Assembly: GCA_023395515.1 (NCBI GenBank)
Contig: JAEWZB010000045.1
Location: 56,008-120,007 of the forward strand
Length of the DNA: 64,000 bases
Direction: 5' to 3'
DNA from: Bacillota bacterium
GTDB taxonomy: Bacteria > Bacillota > Syntrophomonadia > Syntrophomonadales > Syntrophomonadaceae
Position numbers and translations under genes: made by a program. Shown piece by piece: positions 7,851-16,135 of this stretch. The notes under the pieces are model-generated. The model worked only from the letters and a program-made list of their open reading frames with translations, was not told the origin of the DNA and ran no database searches. The first letter of the stretch is position 1. Every line of letters begins with the position of its first letter.

Positions 7851-9407
7851 TTAAACGCGAATATCTATTACAAAAGGTTTTACTACTTCAGTAGTCTCCT
7901 GTAACTGTAAACGCATGGGCTCCAGACTAGTGGGAGCAACTTTAATACCTTGATAATCTACCGTATAGCCTTGGGCTTTCAGAGCATTAATAAGCATATT
8001 TATATTCCCGGTAATATGCTGCAAAACTTCCGGTGTCTCTACCACCCCTTGCAGTTTGAGCATGCGGCTTTTATACCAATCCACATGAAACAAGACTAAG
8101 CCCAAATTACCTGTCTCCAAAGAAACTACAAACTTGATATTATCCATATCCTTCAGGGAGGGCTTACTGATATTTTTATCAATTTTAAGCTGGCAGAGGC
8201 GATATTCTTCATTTACTTTGACCGGAAAGGATAAGTAATAATAATTCAGGTTATTATCCCCGGAAAACTTAGTCATTACATTTAAAAGCCGGGAGCCCGT
8301 AAACTCTTGCTCCATTTCTTCTATAGTCTTGATCATAGAACTGGCTACCGCCTTTTCCAGCCCGGGTACTTCCTTTTGTACCGCCAAAAACTCCTTAATT
8401 AAACTCAATCCTCTTATTAATTCTTTGTCATTAGCCAGGTTAGTTCTGATTGCTTCTATAATTTCTTGCCTTTGATTTTCGGGGTTCCCGGTATTTACAG
8501 GCAGAACTACAGTGCTCAGCACCTGGTTTAATAAGTTTAAGACCCGAGCGGTAGCAGAGGAAAGCTGCACATCTCCCCCCATAGTATTAGAGAGGGGATT
8601 AGCAGCAGCAGGTGATTGATTATTTAAATTCAATGGTTCTGACCCTAAGCGGCTAGCCTCGGCTGCCCCCGCAGAAGCACCGGTATTAGGCGGTAAGTTT
8701 AATAAAGGTGCTTTAGATTCCGCCCCTGGGTTAGAAGCTAAGTTTGAGGAAGCTAATTTAGGTTCCGCAGGGTTAGGAGATAAGTTAGATAAATTTAACT
8801 TAGGCTCTGCCCCTAGGTTTTCAAATTTGCTTAAAATAGTTATTAACTCTTTAGTTACCTGAGCTAAATTAGTTTTATTTTCCGCAAAAGAAGCGAGGCT
8901 GGATAAAGCCGGCTTAGTAAGAGGGGCATTATTAGCCATGGCCGTCCCTACTATTTCAAGATTTTTAGGGGTGGCTTCCCCTAAAAGATTAACTCCCTTA
9001 GCCATATTTTTAAGGGTCTCGGCGGTAACCGGCAAATTATGCTGGATAAGCTTTTTAGCCATTTGTAAATTCATTTGTTCAGGAGGCAATCCTATTTCTT
9101 TAAGGGTAGCGGCCAAGTTAGCATTTTCTATTTTGCCTAATAATTCTGGGGTTATGACCTTTAAGACTACCCGGCCATCTTTCATATCATCAACCATCAA
9201 GAATAACTGCTGCCCTTTGTTAACCATAACTTCACTAAGGGCTTCAATAAGCTTACCCTTGATAAAAATACTAACTAATCCATTTTCTTTTATTTCTTGT
9301 ACTTGTCCCTTTAATATTTCACCCTTGTTAAAATTAATTCCTTCATTAGAAGTCCCGGAGATGTTTAAAGTAAATTTATTTAAAGAGACTTGGTTGTTGA
9401 GCTGCAC
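7851..9407 (-). CDS. FliK-like flagellar hook-length control protein
   Basis: This protein of about 518 residues has a C-terminal part (about 380-500) resembling the Flg_hook domain of FliK: beta strands with LSFPVKVNEEYRLCQLKI, then FVVSLETGNLGLVLFHVDW and a final helix. The N-terminal 150 residues have a folded appearance. Residues about 195-270 are low complexity with imperfect copies of a LNLSPNPAEPKL-like unit, as expected for a ruler or linker. GTG 9407 (VQLNNQV) is chosen because GGGGGAG lies six bases before it. An upstream ATG at 9422 would overlap rnhB by 47 bases. It is followed by the FlhB-domain gene, the known partner of FliK. Confidence 0.65.
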   Translation of the reverse strand: MQLNNQVSLNKFTLNISGTSNEGINFNKGEILKGQVQEIKENGLVSIFIKGKLIEALSEVMVNKGQQLFLMVDDMKDGRVVLKVITPELLGKIENANLAATLKEIGLPPEQMNLQMAKKLIQHNLPVTAETLKNMAKGVNLLGEATPKNLEIVGTAMANNAPLTKPALSSLASFAENKTNLAQVTKELITILSKFENLGAEPKLNLSNLSPNPAEPKLASSNLASNPGAESKAPLLNLPPNTGASAGAAEASRLGSEPLNLNNQSPAAANPLSNTMGGDVQLSSATARVLNLLNQVLSTVVLPVNTGNPENQRQEIIEAIRTNLANDKELIRGLSLIKEFLAVQKEVPGLEKAVASSMIKTIEEMEQEFTGSRLLNVMTKFSGDNNLNYYYLSFPVKVNEEYRLCQLKIDKNISKPSLKDMDNIKFVVSLETGNLGLVLFHVDWYKSRMLKLQGVVETPEVLQHITGNINMLINALKAQGYTVDYQGIKVAPTSLEPMRLQLQETTEVVKPFVIDIRV

Positions 9408-10056
9408 CCAGTTCTCCCCCATCTAGCATAGATTTTATAGGTTCAAAACTTTTTCTATGTAAAAGGCACGGGCCTTTAGCAAATATGGCTTCTAAATGCT
9501 TTTTAGTAGCATAACCTTTATGCCGGGCAAAGTCATAACCAGGAAATAACAAATCATAATTTTCCATAGCCATATCCCTTTCCACCTTGGCAATAATAGA
9601 AGCACAGGCTATAGATATGCTTAAGCTGTCTCCTTTGATAATATTTCTTTGCTCTATATTAATATCGTTTAATTTCACCGCATCAATTAGTAATAAATCC
9701 GGTTTATGATTCAGGGAAAATATGGCAGCCTTCATAGCGGCCTGGGTAGCCCGATAGATATTTAACTCATCTAAAAGGGGGGGATAAACAAAGCTCACTG
9801 CCCAGGCTAAGGCAGTTTTTTTTATAGAGTTTGATAACTCTTCCCGCTTCTTAGCGGTAAGTTTTTTGGAATCATCAATACCGGCCATAAAAAAATCGGG
9901 GGGCAGGATTACGGCAGCGGCTGCCACAGGTCCGGCCAAAGGCCCCCGGCCTACTTCATCAATCCCGGCTATTAAACGGTAGCCTTGGCTGTAGCCCTCC
10001 ATTTCATATTGCTTCATAGCTGTTATACGTTGTTCTTCATCTATTATATCTTTCAC
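9376..10056 (-). CDS. rnhB: Ribonuclease HII
   Basis: RNase HII removes ribonucleotides and RNA primers from DNA. The catalytic acids are in GIDEVGRGPLAGPV near the N-terminus, LLIDAV in the middle and the later KVERD segment. The DSKKL substrate-recognition motif is present. At 226 residues it is full length. Its 3' end overlaps the start of the FliK-like gene by about 30 bases. In many relatives rnhB directly follows rbgA. Here about 6 kb separates them (see findings). Confidence 0.95.
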   Translation of the reverse strand: MKDIIDEEQRITAMKQYEMEGYSQGYRLIAGIDEVGRGPLAGPVAAAAVILPPDFFMAGIDDSKKLTAKKREELSNSIKKTALAWAVSFVYPPLLDELNIYRATQAAMKAAIFSLNHKPDLLLIDAVKLNDINIEQRNIIKGDSLSISIACASIIAKVERDMAMENYDLLFPGYDFARHKGYATKKHLEAIFAKGPCLLHRKSFEPIKSMLDGGELGAAQQPSLFK

Positions 10057-10057
10057 T

Positions 10058-12007
10058 TTATATACCTCGTTTAAATTGATTATAAGCTAAATTGGCCAGA
10101 GCATGGCCTTGATAAATAGCATTTTTTATGCCTTGTACATTTTCGGCATCTCCGATAAGCAAGACATTATTATGCTGTTTAGATATACTCAGGTATAATT
10201 CATGGTGGCTCACATAGCCTATAGCCATAATAATACAATCTGCCTTTATAACCTCTTCTCCCTTAGGGGAGGTTATCTTAACCTGATTATTAATTATTTG
10301 GATTACCTGGCTATTGGTTAACTTCGTAACTTGACCTGCTTCCAAACGGTTCATTAAATCCCGGCGGTTTTTCTTTTCCATATCTGCGGCTAAGAAATTC
10401 CCTTGTTCCACAATAGTAATTTTATTATGACCGGCCCGGAGAAAATCAGCTGCTTCACATCCGTTTCTGCCACCTCCTACTACAACGATGTTTTGGTTTT
10501 TAAGGGGCACTTTTTCGGTTAAAACTTCCGCCAGACCCACACAATGGCTGGCTTCTATGGGAAAAGGCGCTGTTTTGGGTTGGCTTCCCGCTGCTACTAT
10601 AATCATATCCCAGCCAAGATTAAGGTCGGCCGGAGTAAACTCATGATTTAGATATAAATCTAGGGGGAATTTAGATATTTCCCGTTTAAGATAATCCAGC
10701 AGATTTTTTATCCGGTTTTTATAGGGAGGAAGATGGGCTAAGTTTAGTTGCCCCCCTAACTTATCAGCCTTTTCATAAAGGCTTACCTTAATCCCTAGCC
10801 GGGCTAAAGATATGGCTCCTGCTAACCCGGCGGGACCGGCTCCTATAACTGCCACCTTATAATCGGGAGGTACTGATGGATAATAGCCTCCGCTCGCTTC
10901 TTCCCGGCCTAATTCCGGGTTAACCGTACATGTCACCGCCCGCCCGGCAAAATTGCTCTGAATACAGTTATTACACATTATACATGGTCTTATATCTTCT
11001 TCCCGGCCTTGTCTGGCTTTAGTCACCCAATCCGGGTCAGCTAATAAAGTGCGCCCCAAAAATATTAAATCCGCTTTTTCCTGACTAATAATGTCATCAG
11101 CTAACTTAGGCGTTCTAATTATTCCCCCGGTCATAACCGGTATGTTAACCTGGCTTTTTACGCTTTGTGCCAGGTAAACCCGCCAACCCTCAGCATAGGA
11201 GGAAGGCTCAATACTATTTAATCCTGACTCATAAATCCCGGCTGAACAATTAATTAAATCAGCTCCTGCTTTTTCTAAAGCTTTAGCTATGAGGACTGCT
11301 TCCCCGGGTTCTAAGCCGCCTTTGACAAAATCATCTATATTAAGGCGTACAGATATAACTAAATCAGGAATTAGCTGCTTAATTTTTCTTACTATATTAA
11401 GCAGTATCCGCATACGGTTATCAAGTTCACCGCCATACTTATCAGTTCTTTGGTTAGTATTAGTGGCTAGAAACTGATTAATCAGATAGCCATGAGCTGC
11501 ATGTATTTCTACTCCATCAAATCCGGCTGAGTGAGCATAATAAGCAGCCGTTATAAATTTACCTTCGATTTCCTCAATTTCATCTATAGTTAACTCCCGG
11601 GGCATTTCCCTGGTTACCGCACAAGGGATAGGTGAAGGAGCAACCGGCTGTACTCCACCGGTTAGACTTTTATGGGTCTGACGGCCGGCATGAAACAGTT
11701 GAATAAAGGCCGGACATGAATAAGCTTTTATCTCCGCCGCCAACCTGGCCAATCCGGTTACATAGCTTAGTTCATTAATGTTTAACTGGCCCAATGCTTC
11801 TCTACCTGCCGGTACATCTACACAAGCTGCTTCCACAATAATTAATCCAACTCCGCCTCTGGCCCGGGCAGCATAGTAATTAATTAATTCATTAGTAACT
11901 TCTCCGCTTTTATTTGCTAGGGAAACTACCATAGGTGACATAACCAGGCGGTTTTTCACCATTAACTTGCCGATTCGAATCGGGCTAAATAAAGCTTTAT
12001 ATAGCAC
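10058..12007 (-). CDS. NADH:flavin oxidoreductase of the 2,4-dienoyl-CoA reductase (FadH) type
   Basis: This 649-residue enzyme has three parts. The old-yellow-enzyme FMN barrel (about 1-340) has GVEIHAAHGYLINQFL and DKYGG. A 4Fe-4S cysteine set, CIMCNNC followed by a fourth Cys, lies at about 345-365. A FAD/NAD(P)-binding half carries VIGAGPAGLAG and a second VVVGGGRNGCEA. The layout matches FadH, trimethylamine dehydrogenase and 2-enoate reductases. The substrate cannot be fixed from sequence, but an enoyl or dienoyl thioester is reasonable in an organism with fatty-acid activation (28803-30710). The start is GTG 12007. Confidence 0.85.
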   Translation of the reverse strand: MLYKALFSPIRIGKLMVKNRLVMSPMVVSLANKSGEVTNELINYYAARARGGVGLIIVEAACVDVPAGREALGQLNINELSYVTGLARLAAEIKAYSCPAFIQLFHAGRQTHKSLTGGVQPVAPSPIPCAVTREMPRELTIDEIEEIEGKFITAAYYAHSAGFDGVEIHAAHGYLINQFLATNTNQRTDKYGGELDNRMRILLNIVRKIKQLIPDLVISVRLNIDDFVKGGLEPGEAVLIAKALEKAGADLINCSAGIYESGLNSIEPSSYAEGWRVYLAQSVKSQVNIPVMTGGIIRTPKLADDIISQEKADLIFLGRTLLADPDWVTKARQGREEDIRPCIMCNNCIQSNFAGRAVTCTVNPELGREEASGGYYPSVPPDYKVAVIGAGPAGLAGAISLARLGIKVSLYEKADKLGGQLNLAHLPPYKNRIKNLLDYLKREISKFPLDLYLNHEFTPADLNLGWDMIIVAAGSQPKTAPFPIEASHCVGLAEVLTEKVPLKNQNIVVVGGGRNGCEAADFLRAGHNKITIVEQGNFLAADMEKKNRRDLMNRLEAGQVTKLTNSQVIQIINNQVKITSPKGEEVIKADCIIMAIGYVSHHELYLSISKQHNNVLLIGDAENVQGIKNAIYQGHALANLAYNQFKRGI

Positions 12008-12028
12008 CCTTTCACCCCATTTTATAAA

Positions 12029-13210
12029 TCAATCTTCTTGCCCCTTATAAAAATAAGGCTCCCCCAATCTGGCCGTAGTGGTAATCATAATCTGCTCTAA
12101 CACCGGCAGATCATTACTAGTCAAATGCGGCTCCATACCGGTTACAATTTTTTCTATCGTCCTTTGTACCGGTACTACTCTAAACTCCATCTTGCCATTA
12201 TTATAATAATGATGAGAAAAGGTAGGAGTATAAGAAACTTCTTCCATAATAGTAGTACCTTGGTCAAAATCTTTAGTAAATTTAAGTTTTAAAACTATAC
12301 CACTATTTCTTTCTACCCCGCGCTGATGGCTTATAAAATTACCTATAGCATAAGCTACCACTTTCTTTTGACCATCAATCTCCAAGATTTCCATAGGCTG
12401 AATAACATGAGGATGGCTGCCGATAATAACATCAGCACCAGCCGCTAAAATCTCCTGGGCCATAATTACCTGCTCCTGGGTAGGTTTAGTAGCATATTCT
12501 ACTCCCCAATGCAGCACTACTACTAAGACATCAACTTGGGAACGCAAATTATTAATATCAGTTATAATCTTATCCTTTTCCAAAAAGTTAAAGAAAAACC
12601 CATAATCCTTGGGCACCGGGATTCCATTAGTTCCATAGCCGTAAGCTAAATAACCTACCTTAACTCCGCGAATATCTTTAATCAGGAAGCTTTTACTCTC
12701 TTCCTCCGTCATATAAGTGCCTATAGTATCTAATCCGGTATCTTTATATACCTGCATAGTTCTTAAAGCACCTTTCATCCCTCGGTCTAATATATGATTG
12801 TTAGAAGTTACTATGAGATCAAAACCCGATTTTTTAAAAGTAGAGGCTATTTCATCAGGGCTATTAAAGACGGGATAACCGGTATAACCAGTTTCCGGTC
12901 CGGCCATAGCTGCTTCAAAGCATACGGAAGTATAATCCCCTTCCTGTAATAACTCTTCCACTTCCGCAAAATATGTATCAAAATTATAGGTTCCGTCTGC
13001 TTGTAAACCGGCTGTTATCTGGGTATTATGCATCAGACAGTCACCTGCTGCAGTCAAAGTTATAGTTTCTATGCGGGGCTTTATTTCTTCAATAATAGGC
13101 TCCATGCCGATTACCGGCTCTTCATCATACCAAGGCTGAAAATAAATTAAGGCTGAGGCTAAACCTCCTAAAATTATTAAACCGCAAATAAAAAAGGCTA
13201 TGCGCTTCAT
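12029..13210 (-). CDS. CapA/PgsA-type metallophosphatase-fold protein, membrane anchored
   Basis: A single N-terminal hydrophobic segment (about residues 4-24) anchors a 393-residue extracellular protein. The PGA_cap calcineurin-like domain shows AAGDCLMHN, FEAAM, SNNHILDRG, VLHWGVEY, IGSHPHVIQP and YAIGNF, which are the usual metal and active-site segments. Relatives take part in poly-gamma-glutamate capsule export or act on cell-wall material. No capB or capC gene is nearby, so a capsule role is not supported by the neighbourhood. The 213-base leader upstream contains a possible structured RNA (13240-13325). Confidence 0.82.
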   Translation of the reverse strand: MKRIAFFICGLIILGGLASALIYFQPWYDEEPVIGMEPIIEEIKPRIETITLTAAGDCLMHNTQITAGLQADGTYNFDTYFAEVEELLQEGDYTSVCFEAAMAGPETGYTGYPVFNSPDEIASTFKKSGFDLIVTSNNHILDRGMKGALRTMQVYKDTGLDTIGTYMTEEESKSFLIKDIRGVKVGYLAYGYGTNGIPVPKDYGFFFNFLEKDKIITDINNLRSQVDVLVVVLHWGVEYATKPTQEQVIMAQEILAAGADVIIGSHPHVIQPMEILEIDGQKKVVAYAIGNFISHQRGVERNSGIVLKLKFTKDFDQGTTIMEEVSYTPTFSHHYYNNGKMEFRVVPVQRTIEKIVTGMEPHLTSNDLPVLEQIMITTTARLGEPYFYKGQED

Positions 13211-13239
13211 TTTAAAAACCTCATTTCCAATTAGAAAAA

Positions 13240-13325
13240 TTTAGCTTGCCTGTACTCGTAGGGTGCGCCAAGTCTTTAGACATACCTACGGGCACTCCCC
13301 TTACCAGGGCTACTCATGTTATCAA
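13240..13325 (-). other. Possible structured leader RNA upstream of capA-like gene
   Basis: On the minus strand the leader contains nested complementary words: CCTG with CAGG on the outside, GTAGG with CCTAC inside, a small GTCT/AGAC hairpin, and TGCC facing GGCG. I do not recognise a known riboswitch consensus (cobalamin, TPP, SAM, c-di-GMP, Mn and others were considered). It may be an uncharacterised RNA or chance pairing. Confidence 0.25.
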
Positions 13326-13352
13326 CATTAGAATTATTATACTTGCTGATAG

Positions 13353-13387
13353 TAAAAAATAAAGAAGGATTCAGTACTAAATCCTTC
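13353..13387 (-). terminator. Rho-independent terminator after tusA-like gene
   Basis: GAAGGATT (13364-13371) and AATCCTTC (13380-13387) form an 8-bp stem. On the minus strand it is followed by TTTATTTTTT. It ends the yedE-tusA transcript and isolates capA. Confidence 0.75.
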
Positions 13388-13423
13388 TCCAAGTTTAACT
13401 GTTATTCCTTTGTTAGTCTTTAA

Positions 13424-13639
13424 TTACTTTGGTTTAGTTAACTCCATTTCCCAGGCATCTTTATTATCTATAGTATTTTTAACTTCATAACCATTCGTTT
13501 TAGCTAGTTTTGTAACATTTTCCTTAGAAACCTGGCTAGTTCCTACCACTAACAGTTCCTTAGCCCCTTGATCTATTACCTTTTTAGTCTTTATTACCGG
13601 CATAGGACAACTAAGTCCTCTAACATCAACCTTTTCCAT
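13424..13639 (-). CDS. TusA/SirA-family sulfur carrier protein
   Basis: This small protein of 71 residues has the family signature VDVRGLSCPMPVIKTKK, in which the Cys of CPxP carries the persulfide (or selenide). It begins 12 bases after the YedE transporter gene and is cotranscribed with it. A TusA-like protein paired with YedE is a recurring unit linked to sulfur or selenium handling. Whether it feeds tRNA thiolation, molybdopterin enzymes or selenium metabolism is not shown, because no selD, selA or moa gene is in the window. Confidence 0.88.
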   Translation of the reverse strand: MEKVDVRGLSCPMPVIKTKKVIDQGAKELLVVGTSQVSKENVTKLAKTNGYEVKNTIDNKDAWEMELTKPK

Positions 13640-13651
13640 AGTGTAAACCTC

Positions 13652-14722
13652 CTATTCCTCTCTAAAGCTCCAGCCTATAACCCCCATCATAAGGATACCT
13701 ACTACACAAGCTATTTGTCCAAAAACGGTAACTCCAGCAGCAGTTGCCGCAAACATGAAGTTATGAGCAATAGCAGCTCCTACAATCATTCCAAATACAA
13801 CGGCTGCTGCATCCATATCCCCTTCGCCAGATAAAATAAGCTGTCTTAAAGGACATCCGCCTAATAAGGTCGCAGTTAACCCTACTAAAAACAGGCCCAG
13901 GAAGTTCCAAACATGCATGGTATGGGCTATAGGCTGACCTTCAAAACCCATTTTAAAGAAACCAAAGGCTATATTTAAAACTAAAGCCCCTAAGAATATC
14001 CCGATAAAGCCTAATAATAAATAATTATCCTTAATAAGAATAAAATCTCTGATTCCCCCACTTAAACATAAGCGGGTGCGCTGAGCTAATAAACCGACAA
14101 TAAGCCCCACTACTAAAGAAATACCTAATGGCGCCGCCATAGAGCCAGGTCCTTCCGCACTAAAGAATAAGGGCCCCCCGGCATCAGGATTAAATATCGT
14201 ACCCTTAAGCAGTAAAAATAAAAAGAAGACAAAAACTAAAGGCAATAAATATCCGCCTACTTTACCATGGGTAAATTCAGACCGTCCCAAGTTAAAGCCC
14301 CGTTTCAAGAATAAAACTCCGACTCCTACCCCGGCGATAAAGCCTAATAGACCTACTACCGCGTTAAAATCCCCGCCGGCTATTCTTAAGACATCTCTTA
14401 AAGGACAGCCTAAAAATACTAAAGCACCAATCATCATGAAAATACCCATTACAAACCTTACCATAGTCGCTGATCCGCCCCGCGACTTAAACTCTCCGGC
14501 AAATAATGAAGTTAATAATGCCCCTAACACTATGCCAATAATTTCGGGCCGCATATATTGTACTACTCCCGCCCTATGTAACCCTATAGCTCCCGCAATA
14601 TCCCTTTCAAAACAGGCAATACAAAAGCCCATGTTAGGTGGATTACCCAACTTCACTAATACTGCGGCTATACCACCGATAAACAAACCTACCGCTAAAA
14701 TCAACCATTTCCCCTTATCCAA
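13652..14722 (-). CDS. yedE: YedE/YeeE-family sulfur or selenium transporter
   Basis: This polytopic membrane protein of 356 residues has about nine or ten helices in two related halves. Each half has the motif GCPLR (FLGCPLRDVL and LLGGCPLRQL), and the N-terminus has GFCIACF. Such cysteines line the pathway for thiosulfate or similar sulfur compounds in YeeE. A subset called YedE is proposed to carry selenium. It is the first gene of a two-gene unit with the TusA-like protein. The start is TTG 14722 with AGGAG upstream. Confidence 0.85.
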   Translation of the reverse strand: MDKGKWLILAVGLFIGGIAAVLVKLGNPPNMGFCIACFERDIAGAIGLHRAGVVQYMRPEIIGIVLGALLTSLFAGEFKSRGGSATMVRFVMGIFMMIGALVFLGCPLRDVLRIAGGDFNAVVGLLGFIAGVGVGVLFLKRGFNLGRSEFTHGKVGGYLLPLVFVFFLFLLLKGTIFNPDAGGPLFFSAEGPGSMAAPLGISLVVGLIVGLLAQRTRLCLSGGIRDFILIKDNYLLLGFIGIFLGALVLNIAFGFFKMGFEGQPIAHTMHVWNFLGLFLVGLTATLLGGCPLRQLILSGEGDMDAAAVVFGMIVGAAIAHNFMFAATAAGVTVFGQIACVVGILMMGVIGWSFREE

Positions 14723-14740
14723 TTCCCGACCTCTCCTTTC

Positions 14741-14755
14741 ATAACTATAAGTTAT
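14741..14755 (-). promoter_or_regulatory. Candidate operator upstream of yedE
   Basis: ATAACT-ATA-AGTTAT is a perfect inverted repeat 18 bases before the yedE start. The same word (ATAACTATAG on the minus strand) recurs at 14791-14800. This suggests a repressor-binding region, but no regulator gene is adjacent. Confidence 0.35.
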
Positions 14756-14847
14756 AATAACTATGTTTATACGTCATGTTCCAGACTATTCTATAGTTAT
14801 ACATAGTATTCCTGCTAAGTTAGTATCTTTTTTTGCAAAATACCGAC

Positions 14848-14878
14848 ACAAAAAACACCTCCTGGACCAGAAGGTGTC
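14848..14878 (-). terminator. Rho-independent terminator after rpn-like gene
   Basis: On the minus strand GACACCTTCTG and CAGGAGGTGT pair around a 3-base loop, followed by TTTTTTG. It lies about 115 bases beyond the stop of the Rpn-type gene and just before the yedE promoter region. Confidence 0.65.
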
Positions 14879-14914
14879 GTTTAATGCTATATAATTATAT
14901 GTCTTTAATATTAA

Positions 14915-14962
14915 ACCTAGCGGGGATGGAGATGTTACCATACAATTCTGGGCCCCGTCCCC
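14915..14962. repeat. REP-like hairpin repeat, left copy
   Basis: The element begins ACCTAGCGGGGATGG and ends CCCCGTCCCC. Its ends are complementary (GGGGAyGG against CCGTCCCC). A similar element lies on the other side of the Rpn-type gene at 16067-16120. The two share both ends but differ inside. Confidence 0.5.
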
Positions 14963-14991
14963 ACACTATGATCTCGTCACTGGGCAGTTTT

Positions 14992-15951
14992 TTAATTCTC
15001 TATTTCCCTTTGCAGCTTTAAAATTTCACTTAGGGACAATTCAGTAGCCTGGGCTACTTGCTCCGGGGATATTTCTTGACGCAAAAGATTCTTCGCCGTC
15101 TTTCTTTTTCCTTCTAATATGCCTTCGATTCGGCCTTTCTCCAGACCCTTTTCTATACCCTTTTCCATACCTTCTTTATATAACTTCTCGGCTATAGTCA
15201 TAATATCCGCGCTCCTTTCCGGGGAAATGTTTTTAGCTGCTTCGTGAATATCTTTCAGTTCCAGGTCAGACCTGGCACTTATGATGTATATTACAAAAGT
15301 AGTAAAATATCTGCGGTAATCTTCACTCCAACCTTGCTCATCTAAACTAGTTAAGATTTCTTCAACCATTTTTAGAAATATGTCTCTATCTTGAAATATA
15401 GCTTTAAGTATTTTTATAGTCTCAGTTAATAATATATTACCCTTTAGCTGGTCTGCTTCATAAGTAGTCAGGTCATTTAGTATATATTCGTAATTGGGAA
15501 TATATTTTATTATCTCAGGAGGTAATTCTTCTATCCCTCTTATCATTTTAATAAATTTTTTATCTATATGCCACTTTTCTTTACCATGATATATGACTAA
15601 GGGAATTATTAGGGGCAGTTTGGAGCTTCTTTCTTTATTAATCTTACTTTCCCAGATTTTAATCATGTATTTTAGTAATTGGAGTGGGGTATCAGATGAT
15701 AAGTAGCTTTTATGCTCGAATAGTAAATATAGGTAGCTTTCTTTTTGGTTGATTTTAGTTTTGAATAATAAGTCGGAATGATTTTCTTTTAGTTCCGGGT
15801 CTATGAAACTATTATTTTCCAAAGTTAAGCTATCTATATCAGTTAAGGCGAGTATTTCTGGTGGCAAGTAGTTTGTTATGAAGTCTTTCATGACTTCGGG
15901 ATTACTGAATACTTCTTTAAAGAATCTGTCATGTGGCTGTTTGATTATATC
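14992..15951 (-). CDS. Rpn-family PD-(D/E)XK nuclease (recombination-promoting nuclease/transposase-like)
   Basis: The opening DIIKQPHDRFFKEVFSNPE and the catalytic pieces ELKENHSDLLF (Asp) and LLFEHKS (Glu-x-Lys) match the Rpn/PDDEXK_2 family, which cut DNA and promote recA-independent recombination or phage defence. The C-terminal 60 residues are a charged repeat of the type GMEKGIEKGLEKGR, common in this family and prone to length change. ATG 15951 is chosen on family similarity. A TTG at 15993 with 14 more residues is possible, and its spacing to GGGGG is about as good. The gene is flanked by related hairpin repeats and sits within a conserved gene neighbourhood, which suggests a late arrival. 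Confidence 0.85.
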   Translation of the reverse strand, partial: DIIKQPHDRFFKEVFSNPEVMKDFITNYLPPEILALTDIDSLTLENNSFIDPELKENHSDLLFKTKINQKESYLYLLFEHKSYLSSDTPLQLLKYMIKIWESKINKERSSKLPLIIPLVIYHGKEKWHIDKKFIKMIRGIEELPPEIIKYIPNYEYILNDLTTYEADQLKGNILLTETIKILKAIFQDRDIFLKMVEEILTSLDEQGWSEDYRRYFTTFVIYIISARSDLELKDIHEAAKNISPERSADIMTIAEKLYKEGMEKGIEKGLEKGRIEGILEGKRKTAKNLLRQEISPEQVAQATELSLSEILKLQREIEN

Positions 15952-16066
15952 CATTAGACTGCTTTTTCCCCCTTTACCGTCTCCCTCTTCCAAGGAACAT
16001 TTGTTCTGATGATTTTATTATACTAGTGGAAGATTTTTTTGGCAATATGGTTAGGGGTTAGAACGC

Positions 16067-16120
16067 ACCTAGCGGAGACGGAATACCGACACAGAATTGT
16101 GTATCGGCACCCCCGTCCCC
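16067..16120. repeat. REP-like hairpin repeat, right copy
   Basis: The element begins ACCTAGCGGAGACGG and ends CCCCGTCCCC. On the minus strand GGGGACGG pairs with CCGTCTCC, and inside it TGCCGATACACA pairs with TGTGTCGGTA around ATTC, giving a long hairpin. Compare 14915-14962. Confidence 0.55.
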
Positions 16121-16135
16121 TCTTTTTCCAGTAAC

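Noticed and set aside
13240..13325. Known riboswitch or tRNA-like RNA
   Set aside because: No consensus of the classes I know matched, so it is reported only as a possible structured leader.
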